A stretch of DNA of 64,000 nt. Origin: Corythucha ciliata. Taxonomy: Eukaryota; Arthropoda; Insecta; Hemiptera; Tingidae. A program made the translations under genes and the position numbers. The stretch spans positions 9,796,001 to 9,860,000 of the forward strand of contig CM075941.1 in assembly GCA_038030265.1 (NCBI GenBank), written 5' to 3'. Shown here in pieces: positions 1 through 10,947 of the stretch (positions are counted from its first letter, which is position 1; every line of letters begins with the position of its first letter). The notes beneath the pieces are model-generated. The model did no database searches. It was given only the letters and a program-made list of their open reading frames with translations, and was not told where the DNA came from.

Positions 1-2
1 GG

Positions 3-200
3 CAAAACTATGTTATATTACTGGTGGACGAATATAGTAAATGGGTAGAATTGGAAGTTATGTCATCTACAGCAGCTGAACCAGTTCAAAATTTTCTGTC
101 TTCAGTTTTTTCCAGATTCGGATACCCCAAAACTATAGTTACGGACAACGGCCCGCCATTTTCTTCAACGAGCATTGCATATTTTCTTTGTTACGTATAA
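3..200 (+). pseudogene. Ty3/Gypsy integrase core fragment
   Basis: The frame from base 3 reads as the central part of a retroviral-type integrase: a YVILLVDEYSKW block followed by TIVTDNGPPFSS. These hold the first two acidic residues of the DDE triad (D of LVDEYS and D of TDNGPPF). Integrase inserts retroelement cDNA into the host genome. The fragment starts before the window edge. It loses similarity after PPFSS and hits a stop at 198-200, so the third catalytic residue and the C-terminus are missing. A polypurine tract and an LTR follow within 20 bases, so this is the deleted 3' end of one Gypsy element. The family call is firm; the clade is not resolved. Confidence 0.8.
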
Positions 201-217
201 TTTTGTATTTTGTTTGT

Positions 218-402
218 AAGGGGGAAGAAATGTAGTGTAATGTTGTAAAGTAGCGGGCTGCGAATTAGAAGGTTATAAAGGGGCAGGTGGTTGCGTGGGT
301 GAGAGAGTAGAGAGAGCTGGAGGAGTTGAGAATTAATAAAGAAAGTGGTCCCCAGTTCAAGTTCTTGAAATTCCCTTGTACCGATTTATGAAGGACACAA
401 CA
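218..402 (+). repeat. Polypurine tract and 3' LTR of Gypsy-type element
   Basis: A purine run at 218-230 (AAGGGGGAAGAAA) is followed directly by TGTAGTGTAATG, and the unit ends in CACAACA at 402. This gives a TG...CA LTR of about 172 bp. A TATAAA lies at 274-279 and an AATAAA at 335-340, as expected for promoter and poly(A) signal in an LTR. The plus orientation agrees with the integrase fragment just upstream. No second LTR is visible in the window, so the boundaries rest on the PPT and the terminal dinucleotides only. Confidence 0.6.
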
Positions 403-409
403 ATATTTA

Positions 410-1090
410 AAGCTGAAATTGAGAGATCACCAATTCGAGATTTTTGGAGGCAGATTCAGGGGCTAAAAATGAGAAAAGTGTTAAAATTCATTGCTACTTG
501 TGAGTACAATCACCAATTCGCTGGTAATTTGGAGAAAAAGTGATAATTCATGCTTACATTGAGAAAAAATCGCTAATTCACTGCTTTAAATTGAGGAAAT
601 CGTCAATTCACGGCTGAAATTGAGAAAAAGTTCTTACTCACGGTTAAACGTGAAATAATTTCAAAAATCCCTAATCCGCGGTTAAAATTGAGTAAAACGA
701 TAATTTTTGGGGCATTGTAAATTTACTGACTCGAACAAAAATCAACCCAGCACCTTCTCAAAAAAAAAAGTAACGCTAACTCACATAGCTAAATGTGAAA
801 AAATCGCTAATTTGTGGCCAAAATTAAGAACAAGTGCTGTTGGCTAAAATTAAATGAGAGCAAGTGCTCATTTAAAGCTGAAATTGGAAACAAACGCTAA
901 TTCAGAGCTATAAAAATGAGAAAATAAGCGCCAATTCGTTGCTACAACATTGTTAATTCGCTAGTAATCGCTTATTCGCCGCTAAACTTGAGAAAAAATG
1001 ATATCCCATATGTTCAAATGTGAAATAATTTTGGAAAAGCTCTAATCCACGGGTAAATTCCTGAAAATAGATAATTTCAGGGCAAAAATT
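410..1090. repeat. Degenerate tandem repeat, unit about 31-38 bp
   Basis: The stretch is built of imperfect copies of a unit close to GCTAATTCACGGCTAAAATT followed by GAGAAAAA. At least a dozen copies are visible (for example near 545, 575, 605, 665, 810, 890, 930 and 960), with variable spacing and many substitutions. There is no coding potential. A few similar units recur near 61060-61120. A repeat of similar wording in the opposite orientation lies at 57640-58130. Confidence 0.65.
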
Positions 1091-1216
1091 GCGAAAATTC
1101 ACGGTTCCAACGGTCACTTTGTTGATGAGATCTCACGATCTTAGGAATGGGAAGATTCTCTGAGAAGATCCCATGATGTCTGTTACCGAAGGGTCTCACG
1201 AAATTGGGATTACAAC

Positions 1217-1760
1217 ATACACATACATACAAAACAAATAGATGGGGCCATCCTCTTCGAAACATGGTTTCAGCCGGGTCGATATGTCAATTTCCAAGGC
1301 TACAACAATTTATGACAGGGCAGAAGTGACGGTAAGGCAGAAGTACCAATCCTAGTCAAAAATTATGCCACTTATAGAGTCGTGAATGTCGGCACTATCG
1401 AGGGAGTGATGATAGTGAGCATAGAAATTTCCGTTTGCAATAAAAATATTTGTATCGTTTCAATCTACAACAAACCAAAAAATAACGGTTTCTTTCCGCG
1501 ATTGGGAATCCTCATTCAAGTCCGTTACTGCTTATTATGCTGTGCGTTAGCTGGTGATTTCAATTGCCACCATCGATCTTTTGGCTGCACCGACACAAAT
1601 GCTAGAGGTATTAACTTGATGGACGCAGACAAAAACTTCAGCCATTGACCTAACCTTTGTCTCACCGGACGTAGCCGCCCTTTTTGATTGGAGGGTACTA
1701 GATGATTCATTGGGTTCTGACCGCATAACAATCCTCATCGAATCGAGGGTTGACGACAAT
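1217..1760 (+). pseudogene. LINE-1w endonuclease domain (APE-type), non-LTR retrotransposon
   Basis: This is an apurinic-like endonuclease (EEP fold) that nicks target DNA for target-primed reverse transcription. The frame through 1256 reads FETWFQPGRYVNFQGY, the usual start of the domain in Jockey/I-group LINEs. It continues with VPILVKNYATY, IVSIYNKP and then AGDFNCHH at about 1551-1575. After a frame change near 1640 it continues as SAIDLTFVSPD and GSDRITILIE. The catalytic SDH motif has become SDR, and there is an in-frame stop near 1305. The copy is therefore dead. It continues into a reverse transcriptase region downstream. No ORF1 is visible on the left. Confidence 0.8.
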
Positions 1761-3010
1761 AGACCAATGAAGGCTAACTGTTACCGTCATTGGAACATCC
1801 AAAAATCCAACTGGGAGGAATATAATAAAATAACGAACATCTTCGCTATTCAACAATTAGACTCACGCCTCTCCCTTGATTACCACACGTTTATCACAAA
1901 TTTAAATAGAGCTGCAGAACTTTCCATTCCCGTGTACAAACCAGTCAAAAATCTGAAGTTCAGCGTTCGGTGGCGGAACACAGATTGTACAATGGTAACT
2001 GAACACAGAAAAGCCTCGCAGTTGCGATGCGCTAGGGAACCCACCTTAGCTAATTTCCTGGCTTACAAGCAGGCCGTAGCACAAGCAAAACTCATAATAA
2101 AGGAGAGTAAAAGAAAATCCTGGCAGGAATTCTGTGAAAATATAAATCATAAAACGAGGGTTTCCTCAATGTGGCGATCCATCAAAGCACTTAAAAAACA
2201 GAAAGCAGTCAAACAAACCTCTAAGCGCCAGTACAGGTTGCATTGATGAATTCTTAGCAAAGCTCACAGCCCCATCGGCACCATTGGAAGTGGACCCTTC
2301 GACCAGGTGCCTTTTTAAGACATTACTGGAGCTTACGACTATGTCCAACTTCATTCTTCATATACGAAACTAAATTCATTAGGACTACCACCAAAGTTCA
2401 CCGGCAACATCTTATCACTAATTAATAGGCGGATCATATATGTTAAATACAACGACACGATTTACGGACCCAGAGAAAGAGAAACAACGATCGGCCTTCC
2501 ACAGGGGGATATCCTCAGTGGTATTTTGTTCGCCATCTACACGGCAGACCTTCCCCAAATATGGCCCCCCGAGGTTGGAGTCATACAATACGCGGATGAC
2601 ATTTGTATAATCACGAAAAGCCCGGACCCGAACATATGCGAGACACATTTAGATGCTACCATTGGTAAGGTTATCCACTGGTCGCACCAGAATGGTTTCA
2701 AGATATCAAGTACGAAGTCAGTGATCTGTCCTTTCAGTGGAAGATTGGAGATAGCATCGCCCTCGGAGGAGTCGTTCTCCCAGTCGAACAAATGTTCGAT
2801 TTTTAGAGGGAAGAGCCTCGGGAAACCACGTATGTGTGAAACGAAAAACGCGTGTGCTGAGTGGGGACATGACTTGAGACTTTCGAGCGCTAGCAAGCGA
2901 GACAGGAACGTGCCCAAGCTTTGTAACGTCTTTTTTCTTATTGACGGCCAAACGAATTCGATCGACGATGGGTATTGTGGTCGCACGAACATCAGGATAG
3001 CTAAGGTTGT
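1761..3010 (+). pseudogene. LINE-1w linker and reverse transcriptase remnant
   Basis: 1710-2246 is an open frame of 178 codons (GSDRITILIE to KRQYRLH) that matches the helical linker between endonuclease and RT. About 250-300 residues of RT fingers are missing around 2250-2340. The palm resumes with TTIGLPQGDILSGILFAIYT and the catalytic IQYADDICII at about 2580-2610, then NGFKISSTKS. After further frameshifts the thumb is barely readable to about 3010. The PQGDILSG/YADD pair identifies a LINE RT; Jockey/I superclade is my best guess. The copy abuts Gypsy pol sequence on the other strand. Confidence 0.8.
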
Positions 3011-4340
3011 GAAATTGGAGAGAAATAGGTCAACGTAAAGATGCTGTAGAAATGAAGGGGCGTTCGACGACCAGTTGAATTGTTGCAAACGATTTCGATG
3101 TTCGTTCCCAGGGACCGTGAGTTTTTCAAGATTGAGCGTAGATTCTGCCATTTTCCAAGTTTGAAGTTGTCTGTCCACTTTTTGTGACCGCGAGAGGGCT
3201 TCGTAGTCGAAACGGGTGAATGATATGGAATCGACGCGAGAGAGAGAGCGTCTGCCACGGTGTTGTCAGAAACGTGTTGAATTTCTTTCGTAAACTGCGA
3301 TATGTATATAAGTTGTTTGCGCTGTACAGGAGGCAATTTGTCAAGTTTTTAAGTGAAAACAAATAATGTGAGGGGTTTGTGGTCAGTGAAAATCTGACCT
3401 TCGAAAAAACGACGAAAATGGAGGATCGCTTCGTACATTGCAATCAGTTCGCGATAGTAAACGAGCTAATCTGCTTAACGAGTGGAAACATTTTTTAGAA
3501 AGAAGCCGAGGGGTTGCCAGACATTGTCGACTTTTTGCTGAATAACGGCTCAGACAGCGCGGTTATTGGAGACATCCGTAAATAACCAAAGTTCTGCTTC
3601 TGTGACTGGGTAAGCGAGTGAGACAGCAACCGTCAACTTGTCCAATTGACAGAAGTTGAACCTTTGACGCCCGGACCGAGAATGTCACGAAGAGAAAGGC
3701 TTGTACTTTAGCTGCCATTGGTACTTGCCTTCTTTAAAAATTTAGCATGCCAGGGAAATGTCGGAGACCCTTGGACATCGGACGACTGCTTGAACGACTG
3801 AATCGCTGAGATACGATCCGGAGGGGAAGAAATACCGTCGGAAGAAACACGATAGCAGAGAAACGTAACTCCACTCGCGGCAAAAGATACTTTTGGAAGT
3901 GTTGATGACAACGCCGTAGTGGGACAGGCGTTTAAAAAGTGTCATTGAGGTGAGCTGCGTGTTCTTCCGTGGATCGCGAAAAAAAAGAATATCATCGATG
4001 TAAACGTAGCAGAAATCATCCATAAAACGCCGAAACGTGTAAGCGGCACATGAAATGAAACTCGAATCGGACGAGTAAACAAGGATTTGCTGGTAGACTT
4101 TAACCAAATCCACAAGCGAAAATATTGAGCTTCTGCCGATGGAATGCGCAAAATCGTATATATTATGTCGAACGAGATAGCGATCTGGTACAGTACGAGC
4201 GTTGAGAGCGTGGTAGTCACCGCAAGGGCGACGATGTGGAGAGGAGATGCCCAGGGACTGTCCGAAGGGCGTGACGTTCCTTCTTCTAGCATTGCTACAT
4301 CCGACGAGGACGACAATGAACGGGAGGACCGGGTGCTGTA
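3010..4340 (-). pseudogene. Ty3/Gypsy pol remnant: RT, RNase H, integrase linker
   Basis: On the minus strand, from high to low coordinates, there is RT with SRPSDSPWASPLHIV (near 4290), TVPDRYLVRH in a shifted frame, and DLVKVYQQI. Next come RFMDDFCYVYIDDILFF with the catalytic YIDD (near 4000) and GVVINTSKSIF. RNase H follows with a LFTDVS block (near 3570), YYRELIAMYEAILHFRRFFEG (a 21-residue stretch beginning near 3460) and FTDHKPL. The module ends with QHVSDNTVADALS (near 3270) and a CDVSTG-like linker to integrase. Several frameshifts divide the frame, and about 20 residues between DLVKVYQQI and the YIDD block are missing. No LTRs are visible. It lies tail to tail with the LINE to its left. 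Confidence 0.85.
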
Positions 4341-4399
4341 TTTATAAAATGCTTCGTCGAATATTTTTACTTCATGTGGGGGGGGGGTGTAGGTGGTCA

Positions 4400-7278
4400 C
4401 GTGATTTCATCTCATCACTATTACCTGAGTCAGGAACTGGAAAAGCTTCTCCGATCTCTCTTTCTGAGATCTCCTTCTTAGAATAACCTTCTCAGATGTC
4501 CAAATTAAATTATTTTCAAGCCTCGAAGATCCATCAGAATATTACCACAATGAGTACTACCTCCTCAAAAATTTTAAAGTAATAACTTTTGGTTGATTCA
4601 TACTTTGAAACATCAATGTAGACCCTGCCTCGTGCAAGGAATATCTTTGATCTTCGTGCAAGATGAAAGGCCTGGAAGAAAAAAGGGAGTAAGACAAGAA
4701 AGATTTTTCTTTGTTTGTATTTTACACGTGGACACAAAAAGAAACAAACAAAAATGAAAGCCTTTACGTGAATATCACATAGCAAATGCAATCAGGTACA
4801 TGTATATTGTAGTATACGGACTAAAAAGATAGCACCGTTTGCCTAGGTACTTGAAACGGACGTTGATTCAATCTGTGAAAACGAGAATCGCTCATTATAA
4901 TTAACGATGCCTGCTGTCTGCAATGATTTTAAGTAAATTGTTTCCTCGAAGGTATAGAGGACGCATTATTACCATTTCTACTGTGCCCTCAAGTTTCATT
5001 CTACTCAAAAAAATATTTTGATCCTAAAACTGTTTTAGCTTTGGAGAACACCTTCGCACGGTTTACAACATGAAAACACACGAGTGCTGTTAAAGGTTTT
5101 CTCACCATTATGCTAACGTATTTTCAGGTTCTCTTCCCATCAATACGACTGGGAAAATGACCATCATGACACCTGGAGTATTGATGGCTGTAACATAACC
5201 CCTTTGTGTGTCATAAAAAAGAAAAAAAACTGCTACACTGACTTCCCATCCCCCTCCCATCGCTCTTTTATTGGCAAACTTGAATAATGTTTCACAAAAA
5301 CGATCTACATATTATTTTGAATCCATCCGTAATTATGCCAGAATAGGGCTCGGTAATAATCACATGCGCAAGTTTCTTGAAATGGATGAACACGAACAAG
5401 CTATGCAGGTTGCATGAGTTCAATTAATCAGCCACTTGAGCTGAAGGAGAAAGTGGTGGATTAGGTGCGTTCTAATTAGAAATCAGAACGAACGAGAGGG
5501 GGGGAGGGTGCTTTAGTCTGTGTACATGATCCTCTAGAACTCAAAATGCCTCTATAATGACGTCGTAGTATCGCTAAGAGCCTTACAGATTTTTTTACGA
5601 CATCATAATTATTTTTTAAAATATTTACCTACTCAAGAAATATTTATTTGATGTACCTTGTAGTAAAAAGTCAGACATATCAAGTACGTTATCGTCTTTT
5701 TTGTGCTAGGCTTCTGAGAGTCTGAATGACTGAAAAAAGCGTTAACTTCGGAGGAGGAGCCGAACAAAGACGATAGGAATGAAAAACACTCAAAACCCGG
5801 GCAATAAGATCCTTTCCATCCTCCGGCGAACCATTTACATTTTACACAGTGACTCAAACTATTAACTAAAGTAGGTACTAGGTAGATCAATAACAGTCGC
5901 GCATCACTTACAAAAGACTCGACATCCAGGATACTCAAAAAATCATGCCAAAAACAGCATTGATTGTTGGAAACGACGCGTTTTGTTAAGATGTCCAAAA
6001 AACAGATTTCGATCAGTCCAATCAGTCAAGGCCGACTTCGTTTAAGTTAGATTTTAAAATGAGCACGCTAGTCTTTTCAACTTGAACGAAAAACGAATTG
6101 ATCTTTTTTTTATTTGTCTTCAAAAATTAACTAATAATCTTTACAACAGGTGAACTTGAAATTATTTGTTGCACCAAACTCATTGGCCGCGTTGCAAAAC
6201 TTCAGACTTGTTCAGCGCTTACGCGACTTAAGTCTTTTGCGGTTGCAAAACTCTCAATCTAGCTCAGCGTTGAGAAAGTGTTTAAAATCAAACAAAACAC
6301 GTCCGATCGCGATACAAATCACCGTTGCAAAAACTCCAGTAAGCACTTAATTCTACACTTCAGCTTTTAAACTCGAGCCCCGAGTTTTTGCAACGCAACC
6401 AATGTTGCAATATTCCAACACTTTCCCTCGACAATTAGTTTCATTAAGTTCCAGCAGTCCTATATTTTTCTTCAGATTTTTGATTTTGTCATTGCGTCCG
6501 CAATTTGGTACTGTACCGAAACTTACTTTTCAGCAATCAGTTCTCGAACAAAAAAATTGTCTGATTCGGATATGTTTCGTTCTCTCGTGAATTTCTGGGT
6601 TGTGAGCCATTGGGATTGCGGCTTCGTTATCCACTTTGATGACGAGGAAGTAACACATTTTCCAAAATCATGCTGTCGTGATAGCTTGGGTACCAAAACT
6701 CATGAAAACACGATCCGTTCATATAAAATCAGGCCCTAAATTTATTTATCAATTTTCAAAACTATTGAGTTGCGGTACCCATTTGAAATAGGCTAGATAG
6801 ACTGATGACGTAATAACAGCCTTCGCATGACCTTCACAATAGCTTCCCACAAATCAAACAATAGGACAATCGGACAAGAAGGGGCAAGACATGATAACAG
6901 CCACGAAGTGGAGGGTTGGGAGGGGTCACAACCCCTTAACTACGTCACGAGTCACAGACCGGCCGTTTAAGGTAACAAAAAAAATTGACAAGTTTTATTA
7001 TTTCGCTATAAATCGAAATCAATCATTTACGCACTAATATTCAACTCTTGGTCATATTTAGTCATTTTCTTTCGAAAAAAAATGTTTCCAGCGAATTTAA
7101 TTTTTTATGTTACTTCCTCACTGGGACCTTCTCCATTCGAATAATATCACTGAAAAGTCTCTTGAGCCAAATCATTTCTCTTACAGCCTCACTCGCTGCT
7201 ACCAATTCAGTCTCCATTGTCAAAATGGCCACTGAAACTTGCCTTTGACTTTGCCAGCTGATAGATCATCCAGAATAT
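4400..7278. other. No gene recognised; AT-rich unique sequence
   Basis: Only short open frames without recognisable motifs occur here, none with a convincing start context or homology. Landmarks are a G run at 4380-4387 and a 13-bp inverted repeat, GTTGCAAAAACTC at 6324-6336 with its complement at 6382-6394. I cannot exclude small exons of a host gene, but nothing supports one. Confidence 0.5.
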
Positions 7279-7374
7279 TGAGATCTTATTTTTATTATTA
7301 CCTTTGTTTATTTTAATCAGTTTTTCTAAAAAATATAATTTGTTCAATCACGAACTATTTTTACGAACACGTTA
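7279..7374 (+). repeat. 3' end of a Gypsy-type 5' LTR
   Basis: About 95 bp here (starting GAGATCTTA, ending GAACACGTTA) recur at 14938-15033 and 36265-36360, where the match ends GAACACGTTACA. The common end CGTTACA fits the CA terminus of an LTR. In this copy one base of the terminus is lost and a primer-binding-like sequence and gag follow at once. The left LTR boundary is not determined. Confidence 0.55.
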
Positions 7375-8021
7375 ATGGCGACGTCTGGAAAAAAAATCGG
7401 AAAAACGCCGAACACGGCAGTCTTCTCCGCATCCTGCAGCGGTTGCTGACAGTGAGAAGGAAGAATCATTCAAATCGTACCATTTTGACCAACCGGCCAT
7501 TCAAGTAGTATTTGAGGCATTCGATTTGGAAAATGAACCGTGGGATATGTTCATAGACCGTCTTGAAAATTATTTCGAAATCATGAACATGAACTTACCC
7601 GAATTTGACGAAAAAAAGCGACGTTTACTACTGCACTATATGGGAACAAAGATTTATCAAAAGTTTATCCGAAAAATCAGTCCTTCGAATCCAAAAGAAT
7701 TTTCCTACTCAGAAACCGTAAGGAAAATCAATGACATATTGGAGCCTAAACCGAGTGTGATTGCCGAACAGCATCGCTTCTCCCAAAGAATTCAGTTGAA
7801 TGGTGAAACATTGTCACAATAATGTCGACTCTTTAAAGAAACTGAGTAAAAACTGCGAGTTCTCTTGTCCTAAATGTAAAACGTCGACGGCTGATGCCCA
7901 TCTGAGACAACAGTTTGTCTCAGGAATTAACAGCGTGGACATCATAGAGATACAAATGAATGGAGAAAGCTTGGGCTTGAAATTTGTTGACCGTAGTTAT
8001 GGTGGGAGGTGCACCTTGTGA
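7375..8021 (+). pseudogene. Retrotransposon Gag fragment (Ty3/Gypsy type)
   Basis: Gag forms the capsid of LTR retrotransposons. An ATG at 7375 lies at the LTR/PBS boundary. After an early frame change the protein reads FEAFDLENEPWDMFIDRLEN, then EKKRRLLLHYMG, and KPSVIAEQHRFSQR near 7760. A second frameshift near 7815 leads to VDSLKKLSKNCEF and HLRQQFVSGI. These blocks are the capsid helices typical of insect Gypsy Gag (WDxFxxRLExYF, RxxLLxxxG, KPSxIxERxxF, LRDxFVxGL). Similarity stops near 7930 before any zinc knuckle, so it is a truncated copy with at least two frameshifts. Confidence 0.75.
7376..7389 (+). promoter_or_regulatory. Putative primer-binding site after the LTR
   Basis: TGGCGACGTCTGG directly follows the LTR end. 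A PBS normally starts TGG (the complement of tRNA CCA) right after the 5' LTR. TGGCGAC is the start of the PBS in several insect Gypsy elements. The position between LTR end and gag supports the call; the primer tRNA is not identified. Confidence 0.4.
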
Positions 8022-9038
8022 ACCACAAAGTAACCTCAAGTCAAGTTGTTTTTTATTTACACATGTCCACTTTGAATTTCTAGTTTTGTTCTTTTTTCCT
8101 CTAGTATGTCTAGAAATTGTCACTGTGAGTTTTTAGATTGTTTCACAGGGCATTAACGCAGTCCTCAAAAGACAGAGCTGCTCTTTCTGAACTCGTGGCT
8201 GTCTCGCCCATGTAATATTTTTCCTAGTATGTTGATGGAACGCTATCAGGGCCACTTATTTTAGAAAATAAACACCAAAATACACTTGAAAACACGACAA
8301 CGTGCCACGAACGATGACATTTATAATGAAATCGTATGAACATCAAGTCGTCCACGCTTTGAGAACGAGAGTGTTGACGAGTTTGATTTAGTTTTTACCG
8401 AACAATTTCCCCGAAATACGTAACTGGGGCTCTTTTTTTGTAATTTTGCATGAGCATTTTTGTTGATAACCTGACGATGTCAAGGTTCTGAATGTGTACT
8501 TTGGCGGCCATATTTGTGACAACCCTTCTACCCACCCCTAGCCCATTCAGGCTTTCTCCAGTTATTTACCTCTATGGTGGACATCCTTGCTCGACTGATA
8601 AGCCGTGTACACACGGAGACTTTTATGTCCTGTCACGAAATTTTTAAGAATTTTAGGAATGTTCGTTTGTCGTGATGTCAAAAAGTGTAAAAACCATGTG
8701 TTTCTATGAAAAAACCAAGAAAAAACGGTGAAATTTTGGGAAAATATCTCCTTTCTCCCTACCACGGAAACCCAGCTTAGAAATACCGCGTCTACATTAG
8801 CCCTGTGAACATAGGAGGGCAGGACATAAAAAATGGGAGTTACTTTTGGAGCTTGAAAATAAACAATTTCATCGGAATAATAGAGAGATTTGCAAACAGC
8901 TTCGCCAACGCTAACGTTAACGCTATTCACAGTTCAATGAACAAAATGTTTACTACCCTAGCAACGCGTACACAAAAATTAACTTTTGCGTTTACGGGAC
9001 TGGTTGCAAAATCTCTCCAATGTAGGTACATACGGTAA
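8022..9038. other. No gene recognised
   Basis: The short frames here carry no known motif. One arm of a 28-bp inverted repeat lies at 8607-8634; its partner is at 10921-10948. ATGTCCTG near 8625 and its complement near 8822 sit in a weaker local inverted similarity. I see nothing else. Confidence 0.4.
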
Positions 9039-9425
9039 CAGGGACGGATTTAGAGTTTTTTGCTGGGGGGGGGGGGGTTCTTATTAAGCACTTTAGGTCT
9101 GTCGTTTACTGGAAGCGTTTTCGAGCAAACCCGCGACAACGAGCGTACATCCCAAAGTCTTGAATTGAATGTGACATCGTCCTCTGCAGGCACAGGACAG
9201 CATGCGTACAGTGCATGCATTCAAGCCTTTTTGATGTACGTTCGTTGTCGCGCCGCTCGAAAACGCTTCCAGTGGACGACCGGTCTTGTTCTTCAATGAG
9301 AGAGCTTGCTGTAAACTGCACTCGCTGACAGTATGAACAGATTGGCTTTCGAATTGGTGATGTACGTATGTGTGGGTGGCTACAAGTTGGAGGTTGGGGC
9401 AGTCGCCACCCCCATCCACCGTAAG
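9039..9425. mobile_element. hAT-like non-autonomous element with long internal foldback
   Basis: CAGGGACGGATTTAG at 9039 looks like a hAT-type terminus and is close to the CAGGGGCGGATCC end of the hAT element at 31532. A run of 13 G follows. GGCAGTCGCCACCCCCATCC near 9400 resembles the inverse of such an end. The interior folds: 9101-9151 (GTCGTTTACTGGAAGCGTTT onward) pairs with 9233-9280 (ending AAACGCTTCCAGTGGACGAC), with further imperfect pairing inward. The foldback is seen directly; the outer borders are a guess and no 8-bp duplication is visible. Confidence 0.45.
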
Positions 9426-9543
9426 ATTGGAAAACAGAAAAAAGAGCGGAGGAAGCATTATTTTTTATGAATCCGTTAAAAGAAACTCAAATCGAGAGTT
9501 TAGAACAATGTTTGAAGAAACAAGGTATTGTTGAACTCTCATG

Positions 9544-9679
9544 CCCGTATTTATGAACGTTCCTTGACATTAAGGAACCCTTGAAATTCATTAAAACAGA
9601 TGTTTTTATTGTGATCAAAACTGTTCTCAACGGTTCCTTGACTCAAGGAAACTTCAAGGAACGTTCATAAATACGGACC
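9544..9679. mobile_element. Small foldback (MITE-like) element, 136 bp
   Basis: CCGTATTTATGAACGTTCCT (9545-9564) is the reverse complement of 9657-9676, and pairing continues inward with AAGGAAC/GTTCCTT blocks to give arms of about 55 bp around a short loop. It has no coding potential. The size and the nearly complete palindrome fit a miniature inverted-repeat element. No target duplication is clear. Confidence 0.65.
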
Positions 9680-10044
9680 TCAATCTATTGAAACCAAGGA
9701 CCGGATCCTCAGACTGAGAATGTTGAAGATTTCTTTGAATCAAAGGATCAATCAAAGGAATCTTGGAGGGCATGAAGGAGAGATTCAGTCCACGAGTTCG
9801 AGCTTCTCGTGCTCATTCCGCAGAACATACTAAAATTCGACTTGACGGAACTGGAACCTCAGCTTCTTTGCATGTAGAGTTTATTGAGTCAAGTTCAATA
9901 TACTTCTAATTACTGAACAATGAAGACTCTTTCAACGACTGATCACCCGACGTTGATGATCTGGACACCCGACTTGAGGTGTCGTGATAGAGAGGACAGG
10001 GGAGTTGCGAAGGACGTCCTTGAGTTCAAACAACTCTAACCCAA

Positions 10045-10207
10045 AAAGGCTCTATAACCACAAAAATGTTTTAACCAAAATACGCTCTGCTCTAACCACA
10101 AAAACTTTGAAGTATAAAGAACATTGAACCCCTAAAAGTGGTGTGACCACAGACAGCTGTAACCACAAAAATGCTCCAACCACAAAAGGCTCTAACCACA
10201 AAGTGCT
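10045..10207. repeat. Degenerate short tandem repeat (CTCTAACCACAAAAA type)
   Basis: Imperfect copies of a 16-20 bp unit CTCTAACCACAAAAATG occur about eight times, with two diverged stretches in the middle. It is non-coding. Unit length varies, so this looks like an old, eroded minisatellite. Confidence 0.6.
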
Positions 10208-10920
10208 CTTGTTCGTGTTGTAAGTTGAAGTTGAGGGTTCAGAAGTCCAGACCCTCAACCTTGTGGCCATCAGATGGCGCAGGCTTTGCCTATCTTGACA
10301 GCAATTACAGCCCCGTACCCTACATAACAGCCAAGACTCAAGTGTCGTCTTTGCCAATCTGGGCCCCCATTCTTTGCCCCATATTCTGTGCGGGAGGCAC
10401 ACGACGCAATTTTTTACTGTTTGAATTTTAAAAAAATCTCGTGTCCCCCACGCACATTAATGGCCACATTTTAATTAAGTAGGTAATGTAATAAATACAG
10501 AATTAATTAAGAAGAGGAAAGAAGACGAGGGGTGAAAGGACGGGGGTCGAGGTATCATCTGTTCAGTTCCCCGAACCCCTAGAAGGTAGAATGTTGCCTG
10601 AAAAAAAGGTCTTGAAACAAATCTGGGAAAAAGTCGGACATTTCTTGCTCAAGTACTTGTCTGCCCATGGCAATATATTTCAGTGTTCAAACGAAGCATT
10701 TTGGTTTTTTGTTTCACTTCAGCAGAGGGATTTAAGAGAGGGGGTAATAAACATACTTCAAATATGTGCGAATAATTTCATACTAAGCCCCTCCATGGGC
10801 TTCAAAATTGGGCATAATAAAAAAGAAATAATTCAATTTCTTGAACCATCATTCAACCAAACAAACCTAAAACTTCACTTTTAATGTTTTTAACTACTTT
10901 GAACACCAGCTACAGTAGAA
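10208..10920. other. No gene recognised
   Basis: Short open frames such as 10591-10884 (97 codons) show no known domain. The base composition is like that of the flanks. Nothing further is supported. Confidence 0.4.
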
Positions 10921-10947
10921 GACAGGACAGAAAAGTCTCCGTGTGTA

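Noticed and set aside
410..1090. CRISPR-like repeat array
   Set aside because: The sequence is eukaryotic, units are degenerate and adjoin without distinct spacers, and no cas gene is present.
2537..3178. 213-codon minus-strand frame
   Set aside because: Mostly antisense to the LINE RT (YADD region) on the plus strand; no motif of its own.
9060..9458. Opposed frames with similar peptides on both strands
   Set aside because: Explained by the long inverted repeat at 9101-9283, not by two genes.
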